A stretch of 64,000 nucleotides of DNA from Puccinia triticina (GCF_026914185.1 NC_070566.1:1178001-1242000), one strand, 5' to 3'; counted from the first letter of the stretch, positions 23,600 through 36,172 are shown. A program made the numbers and translations. Notes: a model not told the origin generated them from the sequence alone.

Positions 23600-26500
23600 C
23601 AAAAATCCAGAAATAACTAGCTTGATTTTCAGTCCTAGAATTCAAAGAAACACCCCATAATAAATGACAGAAGACCATAAGAAATGCCAAATTCAAGAAA
23701 CACAAATATTATGGGGGAGAAAGATAACCTTGAACTCAAGCAGTTACTCCTGGAAATGAGAAGGAGCCCAAAGTTCTTGGATCCCAGTGAATGAATCACA
23801 AAAAGTAGTGGTGATTGGATTTCCAAAGCTTCAAATAACCAGCCATTTGATCCAAGAGAATTTGGTAGGAAGGAAGCTGAGAAGATTCTGGATGTGGTGC
23901 TTTTGCAGCTATCTCTGCATACCACATCCCAAACAGTGTGATTGCAATCCTGTGTGCCTGATTTGTTGACTGCATGCCTAGATGATTCAGTTTAGTTGAT
24001 AAGTATTTGTGCACAGGGCTAAATGCGCTTTCTGGTGATTGAATGTATGGAAATGGAACGGTCACCCAGCCCAAAACGGGCAGGCTCTCAGCAGTTTGAT
24101 GGAACAGGATGCTTAGGTACCATTGTATGAGCCCATCACAGGTTTCTAGCACGATATCTCCCGGAAGACGGCTTGCAATCTTGTGTAAAATGCCCAGTGA
24201 CTCGGCTATTTCGGTTATCCTGTTTGTAAGCAACTTCAGCTTGGGCTGCTTTGGATAGTGTCGTGCTTCGATCCCCCTCAATCCGACAAAAGCCTCTTGA
24301 TGGCCAGAACCATCTCGGGATCGAGCAACTGGCACGAGATAAAGAGGGGAACTATCCGAGCTTAGCATTCCTCCATGATCTAAATCAAACCGGCTTCTTT
24401 CCACATAACTCTTGACTTGTTTTGCAATATATGCTCTGGATGTGTCTGGGATACCAGCGTGTTGCTGTTTCAAGAGGTGTTCAATCAAAATCACCAGTGA
24501 TTTTGTGACAGTTTCCTGCCCTTGAATGATGGAGAGTATTTTGTCTTCAGGCTCATGGATGATGCTACTACCCCACTTGAAATATGCTTTGCAGGCTTCT
24601 CTAATTTCAGAAACCAACTTCCAATAAGCTTCAGCTTGATTGGCGCTTCCCAAACCAGGGATTTTCAAATGAGCCTGCTTAGCATACCAATAAGCTAACA
24701 ATGAAAGTGCCAATTCAGCTTTGTGATGTAATGACTTTCTGCTCCAGTGCCAAGCAGACAACACGATTGCCATTTCTTTCTTGATGCCGAAAAATCTATC
24801 TTCAGATTGTTTGGCCTCTGTTGATGTGCCCTCAAACCAACCAAACAGCGGAAGACCATCTTCAGTGTCTTTCAAGAAAATGTTCTTATACCATCCCACC
24901 AGGTCTTCCAGCTTGTTTCCAATCTGCTGGCCCAGAATCGTGTGGCTCAACCCACATGAAATAGAAAGTCCATGAAAAAGCACCAAGAGTTCCAGTATCT
25001 GGACAGCTTTATATTTCGCGTAGCACATGGTTCTGCTGAATTTGGTGTCCTTGCCTCTAAACCCAGTAGGCAGGATCAGAAAGCTGCAATTCCCAGGATC
25101 CAGCCTTTCACTTTGTAGACCATGAGCTTGGATGAGCTCGATTGGGACGCTTTTCAAGCTGATCTTTTTCCGAAACATACGAGGCGGTAGCTTGTTGTTA
25201 ATTTGTGTTAATTGATCTCCAAATTCCAACAGAAAAGCCTTGGCAACTGGGGACTGATTGGTGTCTCCAAGGTATGTTGCTGCCCACTTGAACAGGGGAT
25301 CCCAAGTGTCATCCAATTCGATGATTTTGAAGTCCCCTGGGCTATGTTCAACTGCGTGAATAATTGGTTCCTGCTTCATTGAGATGGCCGGAACTGCTTC
25401 GGGTTTTTCCCCATCCTCTTGGTTTTCTCTCTTTAATTTTTTCTGACGGAAAATGTCTGAATCTTTGGTCTGATGTTCCTTCTCACGCTTGTTTGAAAGC
25501 ATCACAGATCTGACCAGGCCAACATTTTGCACATCATGAGCCAGTGGGAATTTGGATTCAGATGGCTCTACGCCTTCTGTATACCAACACATCTGTGTCA
25601 GGGAAGGGGATGAGACACACAGGTTACTTGAGCATCAGAACGTGTATGACTCACTCTCCAGCTTTACTCGAACAGGCGATATTGGACGCACTGCGTCATC
25701 TTGGGGCCCATCGCCCGAATCACGCAACAGTCCTTCCCTCCCTCCTGGATGATCTAACAAGCAGGCAACATGTTCCCAGATGAAATTCAGCAACCCACGT
25801 CAGCCATGTTACAAACACAAGACCATGAGACACTATTCCAGCTCACATTCTGAGCGAAAATCTTCACAGGCAGGTTCGTTCAAATCGATCTCCAGAAGAC
25901 CGGAGGTAGTGCCTTCCGCCCGGCCATCTTGGCCCAACGATCGAGCGCTGAATTCGTGAAAGCCGGGCGATGATCTATGCAGTGCGGTGTCGCCGTTCGT
26001 TGCTGGCACAGGCTCAACACGACATGGCGGGGGACGAGTACTGATTGAGAACTTGAGATGAGAAAGCGAAGCAAAAGTTGTACCTAGTAACCAGAGACGA
26101 AAGGCGCTATTCATCCCGATTTGTTTTGAGCAAGGATGGTATTCGAGATGTCCAGTTTGCAGAGAAAATTCCAGCCGACCCAAAGGGGCCTTGATTTCCC
26201 AGTGCTTTATATTCATGTCTGATCTTGATAATGCTACCTTGCTCGGAACTGTTTCAATCCAGACAGCTTCATGTTTGCGCATTCATTGATGACCATCTTA
26301 ATGTTCCATGTTTTACGGCCCGCAGTTGCACATATAAGCTGTTAGTACATCATGACATGTCACCACGGGTCGATACTTTTGATTGGCGCACATCAACCCT
26401 CACAATGGGGGTGGGATTTGAGTGGGCGCGGGTCAGTGATGACCAGCGTGCTGTGGATCTGATATACACGGCGGGGACCTCCAGAAGACAACAAGTGTGC

Positions 26501-26650
26501 GTTAGGGGCTGCGTTCGGAGGCAGGTGGTAGCAAGGACAATGATGGTTCAATAAACACAAGGGTGACGACGAACGATGGACTAAACACACACAATATGAA
26601 GAAAGTATGGAAGATGGGGAAAGACAAATAGTGAGCAGAGGAGAGATGGA
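23600..26650. repeat. Tandem duplication unit, left copy
   Basis: This unit, holding secreted-protein copy B and its 5' flank, recurs 3,309 bp further right (26915-29960). From about 24390 to 26640 the two copies are nearly identical, with only a handful of substitutions seen by eye. From 23640 to 24390, the 3' end of the gene, they differ at many positions. Homology ends abruptly after GAGAGATGGAA at both right edges. Confidence 0.9.
23796..26114 (-). CDS. Predicted secreted protein with duplicated WY/GW module, copy B
   Basis: Exons 25847-26114, 25655-25753 and 23796-25576 (donors GTGAGC and GTGAGT; acceptors TTAG and ACAG; branch-like CTGAC) give 2,148 nt, 715 aa. The start at 26114 is chosen because it aligns with copy A and begins a signal peptide (MNSAFRLWLLGTTFA). 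Residues 152-173 form a basic patch (NKREKEH...RQKKLKRE) resembling a bipartite nuclear signal. Two internal modules follow: WY351, GW368, WYA419-421 and WY608, GW625, WYA674-676, with near-equal spacing. No known domain is recognised. A signal peptide plus NLS-like patch in a plant-parasitic fungus would fit a host-directed protein, but this is inference only. The C-terminus is nine residues longer than copy C because copy C has an earlier stop. Confidence 0.72.
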
Positions 26651-26695
26651 ATCCTTTTAAGAAATGGGGGAAGCAAGATATGTTATTCTTATTTA

Positions 26696-26904
26696 GGGCC
26701 TGTACCATGGGTCTCAACTTTAAAAAAATTCAACTTTTTTTGCCCTGTACACAAAAATTGAAAACTAGCAGAGGGTTCAAATGTTGAAATTCTTCACATT
26801 TAGGCTCAAGCCTACATTTTGGACAGGCTCAGTTTTTGTCCCAAGAAATTTTGAGCCAAATAAATTTGGAAAATTTCAATTTTCATGTCCTGTGGTACAG
26901 GCCC
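26696..26904. mobile_element. Harbinger-type MITE, 209 bp
   Basis: Termini GGGCCTGTACCA and TGGTACAGGCCC are inverted, and TTA flanks both sides (26693-26695 and 26905-26907), the 3-bp duplication typical of PIF/Harbinger. It lies at the junction between the two tandem units, upstream of copy B. It has no coding capacity. The termini differ from those of the 20485-23481 element beyond the first bases. Confidence 0.75.
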
Positions 26905-26914
26905 TTAAAGAAAA

Positions 26915-29900
26915 ACCCAAAACAACTCGCTTGATTTTCAGTCCTGGAATGCAAAGAAACACCCCAGAATAAATGACAGAAGACCGTAAGAACTGACAAA
27001 TTCAAGAAACATTAATATTATGGGGGAGCAAGATGACCTTGAACTCAAGCAGTTACTCCTGGAAATGAGAAGGAGCCCAAAGTTCTTGGATCCCGGTGAA
27101 TGAATCATCAAAAGTAGTGGTGATTGGATGTCTAAAGCTTCAAATAACCAGCCATTTGATCCAAGAGAATTTGGTAGGAAGGAAGCTGAGAAGATTCTGG
27201 ATGTAGTGCTTTTGCAGCTATCTCTGCATACCACATCCCAAACAGTGTGATTGCAATTCTGTGGGCCTGATTTTCTGACTGCATGCCTAGATGATTCAGT
27301 TTAGTTGATAAGTATTTGTGCACAGGGCCAAATGCGCTTTCTGGTGATTGAACATATGGAAATGGGACATTCACCCAGCCAAAAATGGGAAGGCTCTCAG
27401 CAGTTTGGTCAAACAGGATGCTTAGGTACCATTGTATGAGCCCATCACAGTTTCCTAGCACAATATCTCCCAGAAGACAGCTTGCAATCCCGTGTAAAAT
27501 ACCCAGTGACTTGGCTATTTCGGTTATCCTGTTTGTAAGCAACTTCAGCTTGGGCTGCTTTGGATAGTGCCGTGCTTCGATCCCCCTCAATCCGACAAAA
27601 GCCTCTTGATGGCCAGAACCATCTTGGGATCGAGCAACTGGCACGAGATAAAGAGGCAAACTATCCAAGCTTAGCATCCCTCCATGATCTAAATCAAACC
27701 GGCTTCTTTCCACATAACTCTTGACTTGTTTTGCGATATATGCTCTGGATGTGTCTGGGATACCAGCGTGTTGCTGTTTCAAGAGGTGTTCAATCGCAAT
27801 CACCAGTGATTTTGTGACAGTTTCCTGCCCTTGAATGATGGAGAGTATTTTGTCTTCAGGCTCATGGATGATGCTACTACCCCACTTGAAATATGCTTTG
27901 CAGGCTTCTCTAATTTCAGAAACCAACTTCCAATAAGCTTCAGCTTGATTGGCGCTTCCCAAACCAGGGATTTTCAAATGAGCCTGCTTAGCATACCAAT
28001 AAGCTAACAATGAAAGTGCCAATTCAGCTTTGTGATGTAATGACTTTCTGCTCCAGTGCCAAGCGGACAACACGATTGCCATTTCTTTCTTGATGCCGAA
28101 AAATCTATCTTCAGATTGTTTGGCCTCTGTTGATGTGCCCTCAAACCAACCAAACAGCGGAAGACCATCTTCAGTGTCTTTCAAGAAAATGTTCTTATAC
28201 CATCCCACCAGGTCTTCCAGCTTGTTTCCAATCTGCTGGCCCAGAATCGTGTGGCTCAACCCACATGAAATAGAAAGTCCATGAAAAAGCACCAAGAGTT
28301 CCAGTATCTGGACAGCTTTATATTTCGCGTAGCACATGGTTCTGCTGAATTTGGTGTCCTTGCCTCTAAACCCAGTAGGCAGGATCAGAAAGCTGCAATT
28401 CCCAGGATCCAGCCTTTCACTTTGTAGACCATGAGCTTGGATGAGCTCGATTGGGACGCTTTTCAAGCTGATCTTTTTCCGAAACATACGAGGCGGTAGC
28501 TTGTTGTTAATTTGTGTTAATTGATCTCCAAATTCCAACAGAAAAGCCTTGGCAACTGGGGACTGATTGGTGTCTCCAAGGTATGTTGCTGCCCACTTGA
28601 ACAGGGGATCCCAAGTGTCATCCAATTCGATGATTTTGAAGTCCCCTGGGCTATGTTCAACTGCGTGAATAATTGGTTCCTGCTTCATTGAGATGGCCGG
28701 AACTGCTTCGGGTTTTTCCCCATCCTCTTGGTTTTCTCTCTTTAATTTTTTCTGACGGAAAATGTCTGAATCTTTGGTCTGATGTTCCTTCTCACGCTTG
28801 TTTGAAAGCATCACAGATCTGACCAGGCCAACATTTTGCACATCATGAGCCAGTGGGAATTTGGATTCAGATGGCTCTACGCCTTCTGTATACCAACACA
28901 TCTGTGTCAGGGAAGGGGATGAGACACACAGGTTACTTGAGCATCAGAACGTGTATGACTCACTCTCCAGCTTTACTCGAACAGGCGATATTGGACGCAC
29001 TGCGTCATCTTGGGGCCCATCGCCCGAATCACGCAACAGTCCTTCCCTCCCTCCTGGATGATCTAACAAGCAGGCAACATGTTCCCAGATGAAATTCAGC
29101 AACCCACGTCAGCCATGTTACAAACACAAGACCATGAGACACTATTCCAGCTCACATTCTGAGCGAAAATCTTCACAGGCAGGTTCGTTCAAATCGATCT
29201 CCAGAAGACCGGAGGTAGTGCCTTCCGCCCGGCCATCTTGGCCCAACGATCGAGCGCTGAATTCGTGAAAGCCGGGCGATGATCTATGCAGTGCGGTGTC
29301 GCCGTTCGTTGCTGGCACAGGCTCAACACGACATGGCGGGGGACGAGTACTGATTGAGAACTTGAGATGAGAAAGCGAAGCAAAAGTTGTACCTAGTAAC
29401 CAGAGACGAAAGGCGCTATTCATCCCGATTTGTTTTGAGCAAGGATGGTATTCGAGATGTCCAGTTTGCAGAGAAAATTCCAGCCGACCCAAAGGGGCCT
29501 TGATTTCCCAGTGCTTTATATTCATGTCTGATCTTGATAATGCTACCTTGCTCGGAACTGTTTCAATCCAGACAGCTTCATGTTTGCGCATTTATTGATG
29601 ACCATCTTAATGTTCCATGTTTTACGGCCCGCAGTTGCACATATAAGCTGTTAGTACATCATGACATGTCACCACGGGTCGATACTTTTGATTGGCGCAC
29701 ATCAACCCTCACAATGGGGGTGGGATTTGAGTGGGCGCGGGTCAGTGATGACCAGCGTGCTGTGGATCTGATATACACGGCGGGGACCTCCAGAAGACAA
29801 CAAGTGTGCGTTAGGGGCTGCGTTCGGAGGCAGGTGGTAGCAAGGACAATGATGGTTCAATAAACACAAGGGTGACGACGAACGATGGACTAAACACACA

Positions 29901-29960
29901 CAATATGAAGAAAGTATGGAAGATGGGGAAAGACAAATAGTGAGCAGAGGAGAGATGGAA
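26915..29960. repeat. Tandem duplication unit, right copy
   Basis: Right copy of the 3.3-kb duplication, holding secreted-protein copy C. The offset to the left copy is 3,309 bp throughout. See the left copy for the pattern of identity. Confidence 0.9.
27132..29423 (-). CDS. Predicted secreted protein with duplicated WY/GW module, copy C
   Basis: Exons 29156-29423, 28964-29062 and 27132-28885, the same junctions as copy B shifted by 3,309 bp, give 2,121 nt and 706 aa. The first two exons and roughly the first 380 codons of exon 3 match copy B almost completely. Changes cluster in the second module (for example SLDSLPLY against SSDSSPLY) and the last codons, where TGG in copy B is TAG here. 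The coding frame is intact, so the gene may be functional. Its 5' flank runs directly into the 3' side of the RhoGEF gene; both genes are on the minus strand. Confidence 0.72.
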
Positions 29961-30228
29961 GAGATCGAGGCAGAGAAATGTATGTGTGTAGATGATTGGC
30001 GCTAGCCATAGAAAGAAGAACATAGAGAGAGGTGAGAGAAGAAACGGCCGATAAGCCGCAGTCGTCGGCGTATGTACACTACTCCCCCAGCCCGACCCAC
30101 CCGCCCAAAAAAGATTAGAAAAAAAAAAAACGAAGACAAAGAGAGGAGAGAACCGAGGACCGTAGAAACAAACAAGGGGCGGAGAGAGTGAAGGAGAGGG
30201 AGAGTGAGAGGGAGAGGGAGGGGGGAAG
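29961..30228. other. Spacer between the tandem array and the RhoGEF 3' end
   Basis: A short purine-rich spacer (AGAGAG runs) with no gene. It probably contains the 3' untranslated region of the RhoGEF and the distal promoter of secreted-protein copy C. Confidence 0.4.
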
Positions 30229-33200
30229 TTAATGGAGGGTGAGTGGGACCATTTCGAAGACGCGATAGAACGCGTCGTTATCCTTCATCATAACATGCAC
30301 CCTACGTTCGCCGTCGTCCTCGGCCCCGGCATGACTGCCCCTGGCCGCTCCCCCGCTGGCGCTCCGGGGCCTTTGGTCGATAGTGATAGTCTTATGGGCA
30401 TGCGAGCCATCATCGCCGAGCGCCCCGCCATCATAGGTGCATTGGATAGCCTGCCCCCGGATGATCTGGACCCGGCGGGACGTGAGCGTGTTCCACACTT
30501 CGACCAGCGTCGTCGAGAAGCAGATCACGTACGGCGAGCTGTAGGCTACTGTCGTCGGTCGGCCGTCCCATTCCATCATCGCCCCGTATCGGTCAACAAG
30601 AGGATCCCCATGCTTGTCCGCAAAAAACGCAAACTCTATGTACAAACACCCCACATATCAGTCTCTTGTTTTTTGTCGAGGGAGGGAGGGATAGGGACTG
30701 ACCGTCATAGCAGAGAAGAAACTCGTTGTCGCCCAGCCGAAACATGCCTAACGGTCTCGACTCGTCACAGCGTCGTTGGAGCGCGGCCAGCCGGGCGTCC
30801 TGCTGCTTGATCTGGTTGAAGTCCGGGATACTGGCCGTCTTGAGCGTATCGATGTTCATGATCTCGAACCCCCTTGCACAGTGGATCGTCAGCGTGTTGC
30901 GCAGGTACTGGATCGCATACGACTCGGACGGCACAAAAAATTCCTGTTCAAACAACCACAACACTCAGCCTTGTTTTTGGGTTGGGCTGGGGATGGGCAG
31001 GACTCACTTTGTAGCCCCGGAACGAGTCCGAGCGGGTCCCTCCGATCCCAAAAAATCCCCGCCGATTAGTCACTTGCGCGTTCTCAGAGTTCCGGACGGG
31101 CTCGAGCGCCTTAAACACGGTCTGGTTGACGCCGCCCTTCTTAACATCTGTTACAAAAAAAAGCACAGTCAGAGATAAGAAACACACGGGATGTGATGGA
31201 AGGGGGGAGAGGGGAAGACGGACAGATGACGAGGGTGCGCGGTCCGACTTTTCCGCAGCGAAAGAAGAGCACATCTTTATTTCCACTGAGTCTAGAAGCG
31301 ATAGCCCTGACGGGGTTTCTAGCGCCTGCAGAGGATATCATGCTCGAGGCGTGGTTATGCGGATGGACGGCGGGGGAGTTGCGGGAGGGGATGAGGGAGT
31401 CGAGCGGGTAGGCCATCAGGATCTTCTCCGCTAGCACGAGCAGGAAGCCGTACTCCTGTAGGACCGCACATTGGGTGATTGATTTCAGGTAGATCACTTG
31501 CTTCATCGAGCCCGGGTCGTTCCGTAATCCGATCCATAATCCATCCTGGCAGCCGATCGCTATCAGCCGCTTTCCATCCGACGACCGGAACGGAACCGAA
31601 CACGTCGGCGGCTATAAAAAAAAGAGCACTCATCAGGAAAATGTGTGTTGATTGGTGAGAGAGGTAATCGTCGCGTACGCCGTGCATGTTCGAGATCGCC
31701 TCGCCCACCGTGGGCCCGCGATTGGGAGGATTCAGTGGTCCGCTAGATTGGGCATTGATAGAGCCGGCGGACCCGCCGATTCCGGAGCCGTTAACATGGC
31801 CAGCAGGGGGAGTAGTGTGAGCGGGGACAGAACCGGAGGCGGCGAAGGTCTGGTCGGTCATAGGGTAGAGATCGAAGACCTTGTAAGAGTCGAGGATCTG
31901 GAGGCGGAGCCCGATAGCCTCCTCGAACTTAGCCTTCCAGACCAACCGGAGCCGCTCCGAGTCGACATACATCGTGCACGAGTAGCTGTTCCTGCCCAGG
32001 GACTGGACGGTGATCGGGAACAGCCACCGGTCGTCTGCCGCCACCGCCCCGCCTGGCCCGCCCCCGGCGCCTACTGGACTGCCACTGTACGGGTCGCTGT
32101 TCCCCCGCTCGAGGCCCCCATTGCTCCCCAGCGTGCCCGTGATCGTCCGGAGGCCTCGCGACTTGCGCTCGCATGGGTCGTTGAAGCCCGTCACCCGCAT
32201 CAGCTCTAGCATCACCGGCGGGCGCGAGAGATGGTACCGCTGGTTGTACTCGTCCTGCCGCTTGATCTTGGTCATCAGGAAGTAGTGGTCAAATAGCATC
32301 ACGTGCAGTTCTGACCATTCGGATAATCCCGTGCCTCCCTCAGGCTTCCGAAGCATCTTCCCAGAGAATATCAGCTGCCGGTTGGGCGATAACAGTTGTA
32401 AATCCTGTTTGAGCGTAATCAGATGTCAATAGGTGAGATCGCGTGGGTGTTATTTTTGTAGGCTTACCGGTGTATCCGGTTTGGTGACGATTTCGTTGTT
32501 CAGCCGGACCAGATGGAGCTTGGCCTGCTGCAAGCTGACGGCCTGGTCGGCCTCCTTACACTGTCTCCGGATGACCTCCATGGCGTCTTCGATGCTCGAC
32601 CGGTCCTCGTGTCCGTCTGGGGTTTTCTTCAACAGACTCTCGAGGAGGAGGTTGTATCGTTGTAGCCTGACAAACGCCCGGGAGTGGTAGTGTTTGAAGT
32701 CGGCACGTCGGGGACTGACTTTCGGGATTTGCTACACATTGCTTTTTGTCAGTTGTTTAGGGTGAGGTGAGGACGACGAGGGGTGGAGACTGACGTTGAT
32801 GAGCTCAGCAAACGAAGGATTCCGAGTCTTCTCGTCGTTTACTTCGACTTCACCAAAGACGTGATCGCTCGTGTAGCGGATATAATCCTGGCCCCATTCG
32901 AGGGCCGAATTGAGGATGACATCGCCGATGCCCTTGACGAGTGGGTGCTGATCCTGTTGGCGGATGAGCAGGTTCTGGAGCAGGACCCGGTTGTGGTCGC
33001 GGATCTCGAGGACGTTGGAGACCACTTTCTCCTTGAATTCCGGCAGTCTTTGTGGGGGCAGAATCGGCGGACTGGCTTGGACGAGGGGTATGATGAAGAG
33101 CTTTGAAGAGCTTGATCAGCCGGACAGAAATTTCGCGATGAACTTTGGTACACACTTTTTCGTAATCATCCAGATCCTGTACGTATTCCTGTTCGCCAGA

Positions 33201-34907
33201 GATGAGCTCGTAGATGATCGATTGGCGAGCGATTTCTTTGGAGTTTAGAGAGGATATGAGTTCCTTGGAGACTACGGAGGCCCAATCCTTAGTTTGGACG
33301 ACGGAGGGGACCTAGATCAAACCAATCAATCGAGTGAATCTTAATAAGGGTGTATAGTTAAAAACGCACGGGAGAAGCCTCGGGCAATGAGGGGGCTGGA
33401 AGCAGAGTGGGGGGGTAGTGAAGAGGTGCGGTGGTGCTGGTGGTGCGGTTCTTCCTGAGTGGACAGTCGTAGCTATAGCAGAGGGAATGAGTCGTATTTG
33501 GGCCGGCCATCTGGCAGCTGAACGAGTAGCATTTCGTGAGGCTTGTGAGTACGCCTTGGGGCAGGTCGCACGGGGTGATTTGGGGAAGCTGTTGGTAGTC
33601 GAGTAAGAATGATGATGATGATGATGATGATGTTCTTGTTGAGGGGTTGGGATGGATCCAGCTGTGGGTGTGTGGGAAGATGTAGACTTCCTCGATGTTG
33701 TCGTTGAGGATGAGCTCGTGGTTGAGGTTGGAGACCTCGTGGAAGAAGCGTTCGGCTAGGAGTGCTCGTGAGAGGGATAAGGCTAGTTTGCGGTTGAGGG
33801 TGGCTTGGGTGGTTGATTTTGTGGCAGGATTGAGACGATTGAGACAGTGTGTGATGATTGTCTGAAGGAAGAGAAGATGGTTCAGTGTGATTGTCAACGA
33901 GTGACGGTGTAGAAAATTGGACTGACGACTGCATCCCTGCCGGTGAATGACATGGGATATTCGATGTTCCCCTTGATCTTGGTATCCCGTGGGACGTGAT
34001 CCAGCACGAACTTGGCGACATGGCTGAGATAGGCGATATCGAAGCCGGGCTGGAGGATGATGTTCTTGTTAGCTTCGCCCCTCTGGTTGGATCTACTGGG
34101 CCCGCGCTCGACGGAGAGCGAGGATGAGAGTGTTGAGGGGGGTAGTTTCTGTTTGAGTTCGTTGACGGAGGTGCTCCGGCGGTGTCTGCTGGTGCTGGTG
34201 CTGGTGTGGTGGTGCTCGTCGCGATTGTTGTGGTCCTCTAGGGATGGCCGGGTGGTGTAGATGTGTAGCCTGTCTGGTGGGTGGGTGGGTTTGGGTGAGT
34301 TGTTGTTGGGCTGGGAGTCCGTTGAGGAGGGTGGGGTGGTTGTTTTCTGGTCAGATGATCGCCTGGGTGGTGGGCCTGCGGATGATGAGAAGCAGATGGG
34401 GCGTGTTCCGATTCTGATTGGGATGGAGTGTGCGCCGAGTGGCTGGCCGTAGTCATGGAGGTTTGAGGTATAGCTTGCGCCGAGTGCGGATATCCTGTGT
34501 GGGTTTGATGTCTGCGGTTCGGGGAGTGATGGATGGTGGGCTGAGCTGGGTGAATGTTGCAGTGGTGGTGCTAGTGGGTGTGGCTGTGGCTGTGGGGTGG
34601 GTGGGAGTGGTCGTGGGCTGGTTGAGTTTGATGGCTGGGCGTGGGTGAATGATGAGATGGATGACTTGGATGCGTGCTGCTGGGTTGATCGTTTGAAGAT
34701 GTTGAGTGGGGAGTGGCTGTTGTAGTTTGGCGGGAGTGGCGGGAGTGGGGGTGGTGGTCTGTGTGTGGTTGCGGATGCGAAGTGGGTGGATGAGTTCGTG
34801 AGGCTGGGCAGGGAGATCTTGCGCTTGATGTGGCTGGTGTTTTTGGGTGGTGGTTGTGCTGGCTGGGGAGGTGTTGTGGTGGTTGTTGGGAAGCTGATGT
34901 TGTTCAT
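30229..34907 (-). CDS. Rho guanine-nucleotide exchange factor (DEP-DH-PH-CNH), Rom1/Rom2 type
   Basis: Ten exons on the minus strand (33927-34907, 33370-33861, 33156-33311, 32795-33100, 32468-32731, 31679-32404, 31224-31611, 31008-31147, 30703-30943, 30229-30635) join in frame to 1,366 aa. The ATG at 34907 has a strong context (CACCATGA). Residues 1-285 are Pro/Ser/Thr-rich; 289-390 form a DEP domain (FDIAYLSHVAKFVL), 520-715 the DH exchange domain (IIYELISGEQEYVQDLD, FIIPLVQASPPILPP), 740-905 a PH domain, and 975-1340 the CNH domain. By family, such proteins load GTP on Rho1 at the membrane and drive cell-wall integrity signalling. The length fits fungal Rom2 proteins. The donor GTCCGT at 31223 is unusual but is supported by the resulting frame (LVIYVKKGG). 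Confidence 0.88.
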
Positions 34908-35159
34908 GGTGGGTGTGTGTTGGGTGGCTGGGCTGCCAGGGGAGAAGATGATATACGAGCACCACCTGTCACAACCCACCCGCGCACCTGGCCATGTCAC
35001 ACCACCAGCCCATCGGCTTCATCGAGAGCCCGGGACCAGCCTGTTCAAGTTGGCGATCCCATTCCCGCCAGCGGAGTCCGGACACGGTCAACAAGTCTCC
35101 GGCCGCCGGCGACAGGGGAAAAAGGTGTTGATCAGATCCACCAAAAAAAATCTGCAAAA

Positions 35160-36172
35160 ATAGTTATTCCCACCCGAGGGTGATAACGAAAGATTGGAGT
35201 CATGCTTTAGCCTGCCTGGTCCCCGGGTCTCCCTAGTAAAAGGCGAGGGGGACGTTCGAAGAAGAGACCAAACAGAGCATGTGTCTGAAGTGGGATAATT
35301 TCAGGCATTTATCCCCGTTGGAAAGAGGCACGGGTTCGATCTCGGCTGTCGTCGGCGCCGTACTCTACCGGCGACAATCACGCAAACCACCGACACCGAA
35401 TCAATGAATGAATGTGAGCGAGCTCGGAGGACCCACTCCGCCGGACACCTCCGAAACGCTGACGAAATACCTGATCATCGCAGCCGGCCAGGCCTTTTTT
35501 TTCTGGGGGTACTCTTCCGGGTCGCCGTTGAGAGTCGTCGGACCGGATTTCGATCGATTGCTTTTTTCGATGGGTTGTACCAAAACCGACGGCGAGGTTT
35601 CCTCACCGATCGGAAGCAATCCGTCCCGCACCCCGCCCAGTGCACGCGACCTCACTCACCGGGAGCCTGGAGGGATCCCTCCCGGTCATTAAGGGAGGTC
35701 AGCATGGAGGCTGTCGGCCCGAAAGAGCCTCTCGCGCGCGCATATTCGCGCACGGTACATTTTACCCACATACTTCGGGGGGTCCTGTGCTGTCCTCATG
35801 TGTCCTCTGAGACGACATTGACATGGCTTCCAAGTGTTTTCCTACGCTTGTCTTCCGCCAGCTCAAGTCAACAATTCCCTCGTTATATATATCTAGCAAA
35901 CAAGGCCTCACACTCGGCTGGCAAAAGCCTTACCTGCGACGGGATTACAGGCAATTGTTGCAACGGCAACATCAAGCTCCAAAAGAAAGAGGTGCGTTGG
36001 ACAGCTTGTACCGACTCCAACGGATTATGTATTGTGTTTTGCTAATTAATGGTTGGACTTCGAGAGTGAAGTTGAGTGCTATAGTTATGGGGTTGTCTGG
36101 CACAGCCCCAGTTTTAATCTCCATCATTCTACGGAGCCCGCCTGTACCGAAGTGAAAATCTAACTTAACTAA
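35160..36172. other. Intergenic region with a cysteine-rich open fragment
   Basis: The plus-strand frame at about 35896-36046 encodes a short cysteine-rich tail (SLTCDGITGNCCNG ... ACTDSNGLCIVFC) ending in TAA, with the spacing C-x6-CC-x16-C-x6-C-x3-C. Such tails occur in small secreted proteins, but I could not join a convincing start or signal-peptide exon: the ATG at 35823 is in another frame and no clean intron fixes this. The rest holds nothing recognisable. The low confidence applies to the coding call. Confidence 0.25.

Noticed and set aside
25552..25783. Plus-strand frames repeated at 28853-29092
   Set aside because: They are antisense to the leader exons and introns of the secreted-protein genes and are duplicated only because the whole unit is.
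30232..30810. 192-codon plus-strand frame
   Set aside because: It is antisense to the CNH-domain exons of the RhoGEF, whose homology and splice sites are clear.
34898..35000. Extended RhoGEF start upstream of 34907
   Set aside because: The upstream frame has no ATG; the first ATG, at 34907, has a strong start context.
35325..35345. B-box-like GGTTCGATCTC suggesting a tRNA gene
   Set aside because: No matching A-box, acceptor stem or anticodon arm could be folded around it.
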